Positions 1 through 9,635 of a DNA stretch of 64,000 bases are shown piece by piece. The stretch covers positions 2,046,001 through 2,110,000 of the forward strand of contig NZ_LR884459.1 of NCBI RefSeq assembly GCF_904848165.1, given 5' to 3'. The notes below the pieces were generated by a model, which was given only the letters and a program-made list of their open reading frames with translations, was not told where the DNA came from and ran no database searches. The translations under genes were made by a program, and so were the position numbers. This DNA is from Psychrobacter arenosus (GTDB taxonomy: Bacteria > Pseudomonadota > Gammaproteobacteria > Pseudomonadales > Moraxellaceae). The stretch's first letter is position 1, and the number at the start of each line of letters is the position of its first letter.

Positions 1-1
1 G

Positions 2-469
2 GGCAATTGGGCACGCCTACCTTGGTATCAAGCTATTTTTGGCGGTGGTCTATTTTCTATCGCCATTCAATGGTTTGGCCTAACGCATGGCAGTCGGCGC
101 CACCGTATATTGGTCATAGTAGATATGCTCTTAATTGGCTCGGTAATCGCAGCTGCAATCATTACTATGCATCCTATTTTGGTCTATCAAGTATTGGTGA
201 TGCTCTTAGCTAATATGTTGGTGGGATTCTTTGCGGTTTGGAGTGTGCATCATGGCTGCGATGAAACCGTTTATGCTCGCAGCGAGCGGCAACCTTTGGT
301 GAATTTATTGACCTTCAACTTGCTCTATCATATTGAACATCATCTGTTTCCCGCCGTTCCTACCCATCATTTGCCACAACTGGCCGAGCGCTTAGACCGC
401 GCTACGCCGCAATGGACGGGACAGCCTGTCATTCCTAAGGTAAGTCGGCATAAAGTTACCATAAACTAG
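2..469 (+). CDS. Fatty acid desaturase, C-terminal part (truncated by window start)
   Basis: The reading frame is open from base 2 and lacks its start, so this is the last 155 residues of a membrane fatty acid desaturase, which introduces double bonds into acyl chains at the inner membrane. Two hydrophobic stretches precede the segment VWSVHHGCDE, and the last histidine box YHIEHHLFP is intact; these histidines bind the di-iron centre. The family is usually 300-400 residues long, so more than half lies outside the window. The next gene starts 20 bases downstream. The exact positional specificity cannot be read from this fragment. Confidence 0.85.
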   Translation, partial: GNWARLPWYQAIFGGGLFSIAIQWFGLTHGSRRHRILVIVDMLLIGSVIAAAIITMHPILVYQVLVMLLANMLVGFFAVWSVHHGCDETVYARSERQPLVNLLTFNLLYHIEHHLFPAVPTHHLPQLAERLDRATPQWTGQPVIPKVSRHKVTIN

Positions 470-489
470 TAAGAAATAAGGCATTACCA

Positions 490-1011
490 ATGAAACAGAA
501 CGCCGATAAATCAGTAGAACAGGAATTCGTAGTCCCAGAACCGTTCAACGAGGCGCTACTACCGCAAAAGCCGTTAGCTCAAGAAAATGACTGGGGTATG
601 CTATTGGTCAAATTTAGCGCAATATCCGCCATAATCAGTGGCGGTCTATTCGTGATTATAACTATGCTATACACCGGTATTACAGGAGGTGTGGCGTCTT
701 TTAATCCATTTTTAGGCGTGATGGTGGCAGTATTTAGTGGGCCAATGTATGGCTTTATCCCAGCCTTCCTAACCGTTGGATGGCTCATCATTCGTAGATT
801 GAAAGTGGCAAATGCTCGCACTTTATTAGAGATGTTCATTGCGGCTGGTTTGCTAACCACTGGCTATAGCTACCTTATTCTACAAGGATCGATGGAGACG
901 GCTATCCAGTTTTTAGGATTTGGTTTTATAGGGGGGCTGAGTACGGTCATAACGACTGGGTACATACTAAAAAAGCCTCAGAAAAAGGTAACTGTGCCAC
1001 CTTTACAATAA
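490..1011 (+). CDS. Hypothetical inner-membrane protein, about four TM segments
   Basis: A 173-residue protein with a charged N-terminal 35 residues followed by about four hydrophobic helices (roughly residues 38-60, 70-100, 108-130 and 138-160) and a lysine-rich tail, which predicts a cytoplasmic C-terminus. I recognise no family motif. It starts 20 bases after the desaturase and may be co-transcribed with it, but nothing in the sequence ties it to lipid metabolism. The antisense open frame over it is a shadow. Confidence 0.65.
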   Translation: MKQNADKSVEQEFVVPEPFNEALLPQKPLAQENDWGMLLVKFSAISAIISGGLFVIITMLYTGITGGVASFNPFLGVMVAVFSGPMYGFIPAFLTVGWLIIRRLKVANARTLLEMFIAAGLLTTGYSYLILQGSMETAIQFLGFGFIGGLSTVITTGYILKKPQKKVTVPPLQ

Positions 1012-1171
1012 TAAATTTTATTAAAAAAGACCTAAGCATTAACGCTTAAAAAGTATCGTTTTATCATTAAGCATTTATTATGAAAGTTCAGTGAAACTAG
1101 CGGTGCTGTGTGGTGGTCAGCGTAAAGCTGCTTTAAGATGATGACTTTCTGTCATTAAAGATTACGCCTCC

Positions 1172-2245
1172 ATGTGGCTTTTCATCCTCCTTACCCAAGC
1201 TTTAGCCCTAGCAACGACGCTAATTTTAGGCTGGTTTTTTCGACCTAAAAAAATCTTTAGCAAAGTCATTTTAACCCTAGTTATCTTTGCCCTGAGTAAC
1301 GTCATTTTATTTTATGGGCTTAGTGAGATTTGGCGTGAGCGTTTCCGCATTTATTTAATTTTCAGTATCTTACAAGGGTTTATGGTCTATGCTGCCTTGA
1401 TCACAGTCGGTTTAGGAGGGCTGTATTGTCGAGTACTCAAGCGTAAACCACGACCTAAGCTCGCACGCTTACTAGCAATAGCGACTTATATAGGTATTGT
1501 CGGGTTGGCAGTCTTTAATAGCTATTCTCCGGTAGTAAAACGCCTTACGGTGACCATTGATAAACCCTTAGAAACTCCTATGACCTTAGCTTTAGTGTCC
1601 GATACCCATTGGGGCAAATGGTTTGGCAATCGGCAGATTGATAAGTTGGTCAGTATGATTGATGGCGAACAGGTCGATGCGGTGGTCTTGGCGGGCGATA
1701 TCATGGACGATACTACAATCTATTACGATAAAACCAACATGGCGGCGCACTTTAGCCAACTGCATGCGCCGCTTGGCGTATATGCTGTATTGGGCAATCA
1801 TGATTATCTCGGCTATGAAGAGCGCATAGCGCAAGCGGTGACTAATGCCGGTATTACGGTATTGGATAATGAGTCGGTATTATTAGACGACAAGGTATGG
1901 CTAGTCGGTCGTTCGGATGATTTAGACCGCACCCGCTTAACGGCTGCAGACCTTTTAAAGCCTTTGGACACTGTTAAACCCACGCTATTTTTAGAGCATC
2001 GTCCTTCGGCTATAGCAGAGATTAGCGCACTGCCTATCGATTTGCATTTATCAGGGCATACTCATGGTGGACAAATCTTTCCTTTAACCACTTTGATGCA
2101 CTGGTTTTCACCGTTAGCCTATGGCACTAAGACGGTGAATGATACGCAGTTTTTAGTATCGTCTGGCTTTGGGATCGGCAGTGTGCCGTTTAGGTTGGGC
2201 ACTCGCTCAGAGATTTGGATAATTACGCTAAAGTCTAGCCATTAA
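1172..2245 (+). CDS. Membrane-anchored metallophosphoesterase (YaeI/YkuE-like)
   Basis: A 357-residue calcineurin-like phosphoesterase. The first 120 residues carry about four hydrophobic segments. The catalytic domain then shows the ordered metal-binding blocks: SDTHWGKW (D-x-H), GDIMDD, GNHDYLG, and the C-terminal GHTHGGQIFP. This order matches the YaeI/YkuE subgroup, which acts on phosphodiester-containing lipid precursors at the membrane; the actual substrate here is not known. A hairpin lies about 100 bases after the stop. Confidence 0.85.
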   Translation: MWLFILLTQALALATTLILGWFFRPKKIFSKVILTLVIFALSNVILFYGLSEIWRERFRIYLIFSILQGFMVYAALITVGLGGLYCRVLKRKPRPKLARLLAIATYIGIVGLAVFNSYSPVVKRLTVTIDKPLETPMTLALVSDTHWGKWFGNRQIDKLVSMIDGEQVDAVVLAGDIMDDTTIYYDKTNMAAHFSQLHAPLGVYAVLGNHDYLGYEERIAQAVTNAGITVLDNESVLLDDKVWLVGRSDDLDRTRLTAADLLKPLDTVKPTLFLEHRPSAIAEISALPIDLHLSGHTHGGQIFPLTTLMHWFSPLAYGTKTVNDTQFLVSSGFGIGSVPFRLGTRSEIWIITLKSSH

Positions 2246-2340
2246 TTTTTGTTTTCATAGCTAATAACTCTTTTATAAGTAGTAATTCTTTCATAGGTAG
2301 TAGCTCTTTTATAGATAGAAGCTTGCGCTAACCATGCCAT

Positions 2341-2372
2341 AAAAAAAGCCACCGCAATAGGGTGACTTCTCT
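2341..2372. terminator. Hairpin between convergent genes
   Basis: AAGCCACC and GGGTGACTT-type arms form a stem with a short loop, with an A-run on the left and a T-rich stretch on the right. It could end the metallophosphoesterase transcript and, on the other strand, the esterase transcript. Confidence 0.55.
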
Positions 2373-2469
2373 TTTCTAGGATAATTTTTAGGCAATTGGG
2401 ATGTTTACAGTTAGCTTATGACAGCCAAGTTACAGCAGCTAGGTTGTAATCGGTAAGACAGCCAGTCTA

Positions 2470-3684
2470 TTAAACTAACGCTGTCACAAAGCTACGCATC
2501 TTATCGATCATCTGCGTAGTCTCCTGCTGCATCCCTTTATGGACGCTCATAAAATGTAGGAATCCGTGCGGGGCCTTTTTCACTCGATAGGTTTCTACCG
2601 TAATGCCACAGTCTTGTAGCTTTTTAGCGTAGGCTAAGCCCTCATCTTTTAGCAAATCCAACTCGGCAATGACAATCAACGCAGGACATAAATCCTCACA
2701 AGACCCGTGCATCGGTGACACTAGTGGATCGGTTGAAGTCCCATCTTGATTATTGAGATAGGCTTGGCTAAACACATCCATATCCGTGGCATTTAGCAGC
2801 ATATCGCTACCGTACTGCTGACGGCTGGGATAAATATTATCAAAGTCTGTAATGGGGTAGAGTGGCAATTGCGCTACTGGTGCTTTGGGAATAGTGGTGT
2901 TGGCTGCAGAATTGCTCGCTTTATCAGCGCTTAACTGGGCAATCAAGGTAGTCAAACACCCGCCAGCACTATCGCCTGAGACCACGAGACGCTCAGGTAA
3001 CGCGCCTAGTGTATTGGCATTAGCGCAGAGCCATTGGTAAGCGGTGACTGAATCATAAAGGGCAGTTGGAGCCGTATGTTTCGGCGCTAAACGATACTCT
3101 ACACTGACTACCGACCAGCCTGTTTGCTCGCAGACTTGATGACAAAATTCATGGTGAGTGGCGATGCTGCCAATACAGAAGCCACCCCCATGCATAAATA
3201 GCATGGCGACTTGGTCAGGGTTACCGGCGGTAGCTTGATAAGTGCGGATACGAATGGCTGCCTTGTCACTACCGGTAATATCTTGGTCTTTATAGTAAAC
3301 CGGCGGATTTTGTGGAGCCGCGCTGTTATTCATATCAGTATCAGTAGCTGACTTAACCGCCGCTTTAGTCGCGTTTTGCACTCGTTTAGGGTCTTGTAGC
3401 GATACGCCAATAGCCGCAAATAAAGTCCGCAATTGCGGTAAAGTCTCTAACGTTAACGGCTGGCGCGCTTTATTACTTAGGGCTAATACCAGGCGCATAT
3501 GCGCATCGGCTTCAGGTAACTCAGTGGCACTTTGGCCCCCAACGATGGTATTTAGACGTTCTAAAACGCTGTCCGGTAAATGACCGATAGCTTTGGTGGC
3601 ATGATGCAATCCATGCAGGCCGTGATGCACCACGTTTTTGAGACGCTGCGGCTCGGCAAGCGCCATAAAATGGGGTAAAGGCAT
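2470..3684 (-). CDS. Alpha/beta hydrolase, hormone-sensitive-lipase type esterase
   Basis: A 404-residue esterase/lipase of the HSL family. The oxyanion-hole motif HGGGFCIGS and the nucleophile elbow GDSAGG are visible, and a late aspartate (IAELDLLKDEG) and histidine (APHGFLHF) complete the triad. The first 150 residues form a helical cap-like extension longer than usual for the family. I placed the start at the ATG at 3684 because GGAGGGA lies just upstream; the open frame continues 19 codons further without a better site. No signal peptide is seen, so it is probably cytoplasmic. Substrate unknown. Confidence 0.85.
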   Translation of the reverse strand: MPLPHFMALAEPQRLKNVVHHGLHGLHHATKAIGHLPDSVLERLNTIVGGQSATELPEADAHMRLVLALSNKARQPLTLETLPQLRTLFAAIGVSLQDPKRVQNATKAAVKSATDTDMNNSAAPQNPPVYYKDQDITGSDKAAIRIRTYQATAGNPDQVAMLFMHGGGFCIGSIATHHEFCHQVCEQTGWSVVSVEYRLAPKHTAPTALYDSVTAYQWLCANANTLGALPERLVVSGDSAGGCLTTLIAQLSADKASNSAANTTIPKAPVAQLPLYPITDFDNIYPSRQQYGSDMLLNATDMDVFSQAYLNNQDGTSTDPLVSPMHGSCEDLCPALIVIAELDLLKDEGLAYAKKLQDCGITVETYRVKKAPHGFLHFMSVHKGMQQETTQMIDKMRSFVTALV

Positions 3685-3898
3685 AAGAGTCCCTCCTATA
3701 AATGTTATAAGTAACTTATAGCAGTTCCCACGGCTTAGCAATTAAAAACTAAGTACTGCCTCCTCAGACTTTGTCTAAAAAATAACTGTGGTGTTATGCC
3801 ACTGCCTGTTTTTATCCTGTAAAACCTTACTAACAGGCTTGAATAAGAACGAAAGGCACAGATATTACTAAATTGCTAACAAATACTCTGGGTTAAGG

Positions 3899-3927
3899 CT
3901 TGAAATATGGGGTGACGACCTTTATCA
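3899..3927 (+). promoter_or_regulatory. Weak candidate heat-shock promoter upstream of grpE
   Basis: The 425 bases between the esterase and grpE contain CTTGAAA at 3899-3905, matching a sigma-32 -35 element, but the -10 side (CTTTATCA at 3920) matches poorly. The rest of this gap is AT-rich and shows no gene. Offered only as a candidate because grpE is normally a sigma-32 gene. Confidence 0.25.
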
Positions 3928-4166
3928 ATCACCTAACGATAATAGACTATCGCATGACCTGTTTTACCCGCTATTGCCCTGGTTTGTCTGCTATTGGCTT
4001 ATAGTTCCTTTAGCTAGCTACTTTAGTTTTTCCTAAGGTCAGATAAACAAGGGTATTAGTGACAAACTACAATGATGCGTTAGCTATTTGCTTTTTAGCC
4101 ACTGTGCTCTCAAAGTAGAGCTAACCCCTAAAAAATATTATTGGAATAAACTTACTAGGAGTTGTC

Positions 4167-4796
4167 ATGAGCGAACGTCCTGAGCAAAACGCCCCGAATC
4201 ATCAGTTTGAGACTGAAAATCCGCAAGCTGCACAAAGTAATATCGAGCAAGAAGGCACGGTATTAGAGCAGACTATGGAAGAGTTTGACCCTACCGCTAA
4301 TGCTGGCGATAAAGCCACTATCGATAGTGAAATCAATAGCGATGCTTTTGCTGCTCGTATCAAAGAGCTAGAAGATGAAGTAAAAGTGGCTAAAGAAGGT
4401 CAAGCCCGTGCCAATGCTGATGCTTATAATGCGCAAAAGCGTATGGAGCAAGAAACGGAAAAGAGCCGTAAATTTGCGCTGCAGAAATTTGCCAAAGAGT
4501 TGCTTGAAGTCGTTGATAACTTAGAGCGCGCTATTGTGAGCGTACACCAAGATACTGATGCTGACGATGCGATTATGGAAGGCGTAAAACTCACGCATAA
4601 ATCGTTATTAAGCGTGCTGAATAAGCATGGTGTTGAGCTAGTAGATCCACAAGGCGAAAAGTTTAACGCTGATCTCCATGAAGCGGTAGGTATCGATCCA
4701 GAAGCGCCAGCCGATATGGTAGGTGAGGTTCTACAAAAAGGCTATACCTTAAATGGTCGTTTATTGCGTCCAGCTATCGTGCGCGTCGGTCAGTAA
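4167..4796 (+). CDS. grpE: GrpE nucleotide exchange factor
   Basis: A 209-residue GrpE, the ADP-release factor for DnaK. An acidic, low-complexity N-terminus of about 60 residues is followed by the long coiled-coil helix (ELEDEVKVAKEGQARANADA), the four-helix dimer region with LEVVDNLERAI, and the C-terminal beta domain with GYTLNGRLLRPAIVRVG, the family signature. AGGAG precedes the ATG. dnaK follows 266 bases downstream and on the same strand. Confidence 0.97.
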   Translation: MSERPEQNAPNHQFETENPQAAQSNIEQEGTVLEQTMEEFDPTANAGDKATIDSEINSDAFAARIKELEDEVKVAKEGQARANADAYNAQKRMEQETEKSRKFALQKFAKELLEVVDNLERAIVSVHQDTDADDAIMEGVKLTHKSLLSVLNKHGVELVDPQGEKFNADLHEAVGIDPEAPADMVGEVLQKGYTLNGRLLRPAIVRVGQ

Positions 4797-4879
4797 CCTT
4801 TGGTTTAAAGTAATAAGCTTGTTAAAGCGGCTTAAATAACAAAAAATCACATAAAAGGTGATATTTCTAAGATTAACAG

Positions 4880-4909
4880 CTTGAAAAACCCACCTTTTAA
4901 ACCGATATA
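4880..4909 (+). promoter_or_regulatory. Candidate sigma-32 promoter of dnaK
   Basis: CTTGAAA at 4880-4886 and CCGATATA at 4902-4909 are separated by 15 bases, close to the heat-shock sigma-factor pattern (CTTGAAA, 13-17 bases, CCCCATNTA). It lies between grpE and dnaK, so dnaK could be transcribed alone on heat shock with a leader of about 145 bases that contains the hairpin RNA described next. Confidence 0.5.
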
Positions 4910-4921
4910 AATACACAGCAA

Positions 4922-4989
4922 ACGAGGACGGATTCTCTCCCACTAAGATGTAAGTCCACGCGGTGGAAGAAGAGAATTGATGTCCTCGT
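4922..4989 (+). ncRNA. Structured RNA in the dnaK 5' leader
   Basis: An outer stem ACGAGGAC (4922-4929) with GTCCTCGT (4982-4989), a middle stem ATTCTCT (4932-4938) with AGAGAAT (4971-4977), and an inner hairpin TCCAC-GCG-GTGGA (4955-4967) stack into one long arm. A second CCAC at 4940-4943 could compete for the same GTGG, giving an alternative fold. It ends 73 bases before the dnaK ATG. A cis-regulatory leader is the likely role; I do not recognise a named RNA family. Confidence 0.55.
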
Positions 4990-5062
4990 CTATTTAGATA
5001 GATTATGCATTTTAAGTGCATCCCATAATTGAAATATTAATTAGAAATTGGAGTAATAGTTT

Positions 5063-7009
5063 ATGGCTAAGACAATTGGTATTGACCTAGGTACTACTAA
5101 CTCTTGCGTAGCAGTAATGGAAGGTGACAAAGTTAAAGTCATCGAAAATGCTGAAGGTACGCGTACTACCCCGTCGATCATTGCGTATAAAGACGGCGAA
5201 ACTCTAGTTGGTCAGTCAGCAAAGCGTCAGGCAGTAACCAACCCACACAACACTTTATTTGCGATTAAGCGCCTTATTGGCCGTCGTTTTGAAGATAAAG
5301 TGGTGCAAAAAGACGTGGGCATGGTCCCATATAAAATCGTCAAAGCAGACAACGGCGATGCTTGGGTAGAAGTTAACGGTAAAAAAATGGCACCACCGCA
5401 GATTTCTGCTGAAGTGCTAATGAAAATGAAAAAGACTGCTGAAGACTATCTAGGTGAGACGGTAACGGATGCCGTAGTGACTGTACCGGCTTACTTTAAC
5501 GACTCACAGCGTCAAGCCACTAAAGATGCGGGTAAAATCGCTGGTCTAAACGTTAAGCGTATCATCAACGAGCCAACCGCCGCTGCCCTTGCTTATGGCA
5601 TGGACAAAAAAGAAGGCGATCGCACGATTGCTGTCTATGACTTAGGTGGTGGTACTTTTGACGTATCAATTATCGAAATCGCTGACGTTGATGGCGAGCA
5701 GCAGTTTGAAGTACTGTCTACCAACGGTGATACTTTCCTTGGTGGTGAAGACTTTGACTCAGCTTTGATCGAATTCTTAGTAGAAGAGTTCAAAAAAGAG
5801 CAAGACTTCAACCTTAAAGGTGATGCGCTGGCAATGCAGCGTCTAAAAGAAGCTGCTGAAAAAGCAAAAATCGAGCTATCTAGCGCGCAAAGCACTGAAG
5901 TGAACTTGCCTTATATCACTGCAGACAGCACTGGTCCTAAGCATTTAGTCGTCACTATCAGCCGCTCTAAGCTAGAAGCTTTGACAGAAGAGTTGGTACA
6001 GCGCACGCTAACGCCTTGTAAAACTGCGCTTGAAGATGCCGGCTTGAAAACTTCTGAAATCGACGACGTAATCTTAGTCGGTGGTCAGACTCGTATGCCA
6101 TTGGTTCAGCAAAAAGTACAAGAATTCTTCGGTCAAGAGCCTCGTAAAGATGTTAACCCTGATGAAGCCGTAGCCGTTGGTGCAGCGATTCAAGGTGCCG
6201 TATTATCAGGCGATAAAACGGACGTCTTGCTACTTGACGTAACGCCACTAACCCTAGGTATCGAAACTATGGGCGGCGTGATGACCGGTATTATCGAGAA
6301 AAACACGATGATTCCTACTAAGAAATCACAAGTGTTCTCAACCGCTGAAGACAACCAGCCTGCAGTAACGATTCAGGTGTATCAAGGTGAGCGTAAGATA
6401 GCGGCACAGAACAAAATGCTAGGCCGTTTTGATCTAACCGATATCCCACCAGCACCACGAGGTATCCCACAAATCGAAGTGACCTTTGATATCAACGCTG
6501 ACGGTATCATGAACATTTCAGCGAAAGACAAAGGTACGGGCAAAGCACAAAGCATCCAGATCAAAGCTGACTCTGGTTTGTCGGACGAAGAAGTCGAACA
6601 AATGGTGCGTGACGCTGAAGCTAATGCGGCAGAAGACGAGAAATTTGCCAACCTAGCCCAAGTGCGTAACGAAGCTGACGGCCGTATCCACGCTATCCAA
6701 AAAGCTATGAAAGATGCTGCGGATAAAGTGACTGACGAAGAGAAAACTACGGTCGAAACGGCTATCTCTGAGCTAGAAGTAGCGGCTAAAGAAGACGACC
6801 ATGACGACATCAAAGCGAAACTAGAAGCGCTAGACAATGCTTTCTTACCTATCAGCCAAAAGATTTATGCTGATTCAGGTGCCGGCGCTGGTGCTGAAGG
6901 CGTTGACCCAAGCCAGTTCCAAGAAGGCGGTGAGCAAGCTTCTACTAACAATGCTGATGACGACGTAGTTGATGCTGAGTTCACTGAAGTTAAAGACGAA
7001 GACAAATAA
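5063..7009 (+). CDS. dnaK: Chaperone DnaK (Hsp70)
   Basis: A full-length 648-residue Hsp70. The nucleotide-binding domain begins [17 protein letters not shown] and contains the phosphate motif [11 protein letters not shown] and the adenosine motif VGGQTRMP; the linker region reads [15 protein letters not shown]; the C-terminus ends in the EEVD-like acidic tail of bacterial DnaK (FTEVKDEDK). GGAG precedes the ATG. It works with GrpE upstream; dnaJ is not downstream here, since the next genes are convergent biotin genes. Confidence 0.98.
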   Translation: MAKTIGIDLGTTNSCVAVMEGDKVKVIENAEGTRTTPSIIAYKDGETLVGQSAKRQAVTNPHNTLFAIKRLIGRRFEDKVVQKDVGMVPYKIVKADNGDAWVEVNGKKMAPPQISAEVLMKMKKTAEDYLGETVTDAVVTVPAYFNDSQRQATKDAGKIAGLNVKRIINEPTAAALAYGMDKKEGDRTIAVYDLGGGTFDVSIIEIADVDGEQQFEVLSTNGDTFLGGEDFDSALIEFLVEEFKKEQDFNLKGDALAMQRLKEAAEKAKIELSSAQSTEVNLPYITADSTGPKHLVVTISRSKLEALTEELVQRTLTPCKTALEDAGLKTSEIDDVILVGGQTRMPLVQQKVQEFFGQEPRKDVNPDEAVAVGAAIQGAVLSGDKTDVLLLDVTPLTLGIETMGGVMTGIIEKNTMIPTKKSQVFSTAEDNQPAVTIQVYQGERKIAAQNKMLGRFDLTDIPPAPRGIPQIEVTFDINADGIMNISAKDKGTGKAQSIQIKADSGLSDEEVEQMVRDAEANAAEDEKFANLAQVRNEADGRIHAIQKAMKDAADKVTDEEKTTVETAISELEVAAKEDDHDDIKAKLEALDNAFLPISQKIYADSGAGAGAEGVDPSQFQEGGEQASTNNADDDVVDAEFTEVKDEDK

Positions 7010-7050
7010 GGTCGTTTAACTTATAGTGTAGCTATAGCCTTAAAAATAAA

Positions 7051-7081
7051 AAACGCATCTCTTAGGAGGTGCGTTTTTTTT
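7051..7081 (+). terminator. Rho-independent terminator of dnaK
   Basis: ACGCATCTC (7053-7061) and GAGGTGCGT (7066-7074) form a 9-bp stem with one G-U pair, followed by a run of eight Ts. An A-run on the left would let it act for bioC on the other strand as well. Confidence 0.85.
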
Positions 7082-7128
7082 GCTCTAAATTTTTATATAG
7101 CTGTATCTATAGTGCTGCTGTAGCAAGA

Positions 7129-8010
7129 CTAGGGCAGCTGCGCGCTAATAAGCAGGGCTTCATAGGTCAGCGTCACTTGCCCATCACTAGTGGCAAACTG
7201 CTCACGATAGCGCTGCTCAAACTCGGCTAAGCGCTGTTTATTCCAAAAGGGTGCTTGTGCCATCTTGTCTTGATCAGGGTGGGACGTAGGAGCTATAGCC
7301 GTTACGCCCGTAGCCTTTAAATGGCGTAAGACCTCATAAGGAGTAGCAAAGGTTAAGCTACGGCGATAGGGGGCGCAGTAGTGTGTCGTAAAGCCAAATT
7401 TATCAAGCTCGGCACGCCAGTCGTGCTCACTAGGATAGTGCAGTCCTTGACCGGTTAGTGTTTTCAGCTCATGAAAGTGGGTAGGGGTAAAGGTGCTAAA
7501 GAGCAATTGGCCCTCACTGCGCAACTGACCAGCCGCTTGGGCAATCAACCCTAATGGTGAGTCAAACCACTGAATAGCGTTGGCACTAATTATAAGGCTA
7601 TGATTTTTACCTAAGCCTTTACCTAAACCATTACCCAAACCATTACCCAAACCATAATCTAGGCCAGCATCTAACCTACTGATATCGCTATAAGGTGAGC
7701 ACTCAGCATCGCCAATGTGCAAGGTTGCGTTTGGGATAATCTGTTGTAGGGTTTGCGCATGGGTTTGGCATAACTCATTGATAAGCCAATGTTCGGACTG
7801 TAGCGTCTGCGCCAGTAGGCGGGTTAATTGACCACTGCCTGCCCCAATTTCCAAAACACTGGCTTGGTGCGGATTTAACACCAATGCTACTAGCTGCTCG
7901 CACACTTCTTGTTGAATAAAAGCATGCTCATCATAGCTTTGGGCTAAAGAGAAGCGCTGAGCGATGAGTTGCTTGCGCGCAGTTAGGGCAGGCGTGAGAG
8001 GATGCGTCAT
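7129..8010 (-). CDS. bioC: BioC malonyl-ACP O-methyltransferase
   Basis: A 293-residue SAM-dependent methyltransferase. The SAM loop VLEIGAGSGQLTRLLA and a later SANAIQWF motif are as expected for BioC, which methylates malonyl-ACP to begin pimelate synthesis for biotin. It lies 49 bases downstream of bioF on the same strand, supporting the assignment. Around residue 120 there is an insertion of four glycine-rich tetrapeptide repeats (GLGN/GLGK) from a 12-bp tandem repeat in the DNA, sitting between the acidic SAM-binding region and the next core strand. Confidence 0.85.
   Translation of the reverse strand: MTHPLTPALTARKQLIAQRFSLAQSYDEHAFIQQEVCEQLVALVLNPHQASVLEIGAGSGQLTRLLAQTLQSEHWLINELCQTHAQTLQQIIPNATLHIGDAECSPYSDISRLDAGLDYGLGNGLGNGLGKGLGKNHSLIISANAIQWFDSPLGLIAQAAGQLRSEGQLLFSTFTPTHFHELKTLTGQGLHYPSEHDWRAELDKFGFTTHYCAPYRRSLTFATPYEVLRHLKATGVTAIAPTSHPDQDKMAQAPFWNKQRLAEFEQRYREQFATSDGQVTLTYEALLISAQLP
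7609..7656. repeat. 12-bp tandem repeat inside bioC
   Basis: Four 12-bp units beginning at 7609, 7621, 7633 and 7645 (consensus ACCYAAACCATT on the plus strand) encode the GLGN/GLGK repeats of BioC. Because the unit is a multiple of three, copy-number change would keep the frame. Confidence 0.85.
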
Positions 8011-8059
8011 ACGGGTACTTATTGGCTAATAGGAGTGAAAGTGAGCGCTAATAGGGTCG

Positions 8060-9319
8060 TTATAGAGCCTTAATGAGCGCTTGTAACTCTTCGTCTTGCA
8101 AGGTCGCATTGATGACTAGACGTATACGAGCACTGCCCTTAGCGACAGTGGGGGGACGAATGGGTAAGGCATAAAACCCTGCTACCCGCAGCTCATTAGC
8201 TTTGGCCATCGCGGCAGCATTACTGCCTAAAATATAAGGCACAATGTGAGAGTCTGACTGCATGGGTTGGGTACTAACAGCTGCTACAGCCTCTCTTAGA
8301 GTATGCGCAAGCTCAGCCAGTCGCTGCCGCTCTGCAAAGTAATACGGTAACTTGGCTAAGATAAAGCGCGTCCAAGCATGATTCACCGCAGGTAGGGCAG
8401 TACTAAAAATTAGCGAGCGCATAGTATTGATTAACCAAGCCTTAACTGTAGGATGGCACAGGACATACGCTCCCATAGAAGCCATAGCCTTACCAAAAGT
8501 ACCGACTAAATAATCAATATCTGCCAGTGTGCCGGTCTGTTCAGCCAACCCTACGCCATAGTGGCCAAAAACACCCACCGCATGAGCCTCATCCACATAC
8601 AATTCTATACGAGGGTCTGATTGCTTTAAAGCGACCAAGTCCTTTAAGTCAGCAAAGTCTCCATCCATACTAAATAGACTTTCAGTGACAATGATAATGC
8701 GCTCGTAACGCTCATCTGCTTTGGCCAGTAATTGTCGCAGGTGGGTATGGTCATTATGACGGTAGCGTTGATAGTCGCAACGGCTTAATTGGATGCCATC
8801 GATTAGGCTGGCATGCACCAGCTTATCGGCCAAAATTAATGTCGCAAGCGGCACTTTGGTGAGTGCCGGTAATAGACCAATATTGGCATGATAGCCACTA
8901 TTCACTACTAGGGCTGCCCGCATAAATGGTGGAGTTGCAGATGCAGTATCTGATTTCTCCTCTATGTCGTTCTTTATGGCTGTCCCTGTATGCGCCGCTA
9001 AATGGTCAGCGTTTAGAGCCAAGTACCACCATTCGCTAAGTTCGTGCTCTAGCTGATCTATTTCGGCATTATTCCCGGTTAATAGTCGTGAAGATGACGA
9101 ACCAAACCTTAAAGTTTCAGCGTTGTTAAGCGCTAAAAACTCTGCGGCTAAGCTTGTATCGGCAGCCAACCCCAAATAATCGTTAGAAGAGACATTTACT
9201 AGGCGTTGATTGTCCCTATAGAGGTAACGACCAGTATGACTTAAGCTAGGGATTGCCCGCTGTTGCTCGGCTTTATTTAAATAATCTAGCTGTTGCTGGT
9301 AATGCGATAAAGAAATCAT
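8060..9319 (-). CDS. bioF: 8-amino-7-oxononanoate synthase
   Basis: A PLP enzyme of the alpha-oxoamine synthase family that condenses pimeloyl-ACP with alanine in biotin synthesis. Visible are SNDYLGLAAD near the N-terminus, the RFGSSSSRLLTGN block, DEAHAVGVFG, and GTFGKAMASMGAYV with the PLP-binding lysine. I chose the ATG at 9319 (MISLSHYQQQ), giving 419 residues; the open frame runs 38 codons further upstream but that extension is unlike the family. It heads a bioF-bioC pair. Between the pair and the first barrel gene downstream in coordinates lies a divergent intergenic region. Confidence 0.92.
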   Translation of the reverse strand: MISLSHYQQQLDYLNKAEQQRAIPSLSHTGRYLYRDNQRLVNVSSNDYLGLAADTSLAAEFLALNNAETLRFGSSSSRLLTGNNAEIDQLEHELSEWWYLALNADHLAAHTGTAIKNDIEEKSDTASATPPFMRAALVVNSGYHANIGLLPALTKVPLATLILADKLVHASLIDGIQLSRCDYQRYRHNDHTHLRQLLAKADERYERIIIVTESLFSMDGDFADLKDLVALKQSDPRIELYVDEAHAVGVFGHYGVGLAEQTGTLADIDYLVGTFGKAMASMGAYVLCHPTVKAWLINTMRSLIFSTALPAVNHAWTRFILAKLPYYFAERQRLAELAHTLREAVAAVSTQPMQSDSHIVPYILGSNAAAMAKANELRVAGFYALPIRPPTVAKGSARIRLVINATLQDEELQALIKAL

Positions 9320-9472
9320 AGTGTGCGGATACTTATAAAATAATAGAGAAAATAGCCTTTTTGATGCGAGGAACTTTAACGTAAAAAGGGGTAAACAGAT
9401 ACTAATAGCGTTACTTGTAACAAATAATTTCACAAAGGCATTATAGTAACCTTCTTATACATAAAGCATTGT

Positions 9473-9533
9473 AAAAGTTAACGTCTTCGCTATTAAACCA
9501 AGACAGAACTTCGAAAATATTTAGTTACTATAG
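9473..9533 (+). promoter_or_regulatory. Conserved upstream block of barrel gene 1
   Basis: A block of about 60 bases (AGTTAACGTCTTCGCTATTA and onward to TTAGTTACTATAG) recurs with small changes before each of the three barrel genes (also at 10351 and 11463). It ends about 100-110 bases before each start. TACTAT looks like a -10 element, but I see no good -35 at the normal distance, so an activator may be needed. Confidence 0.5.
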
Positions 9534-9635
9534 GTTTCATGAACAGAGGACGGGCATAACTAATTTTTACGCTTAGCTAATAACCTGAATCTACATTTAA
9601 TAAATTAATATAACTATTCATTTTTGGAGAAGACC

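Noticed and set aside
6382-6837. A 151-codon open frame antisense to dnaK
   Set aside because: Serine-rich shadow typical of the antisense of acidic helical coding sequence.
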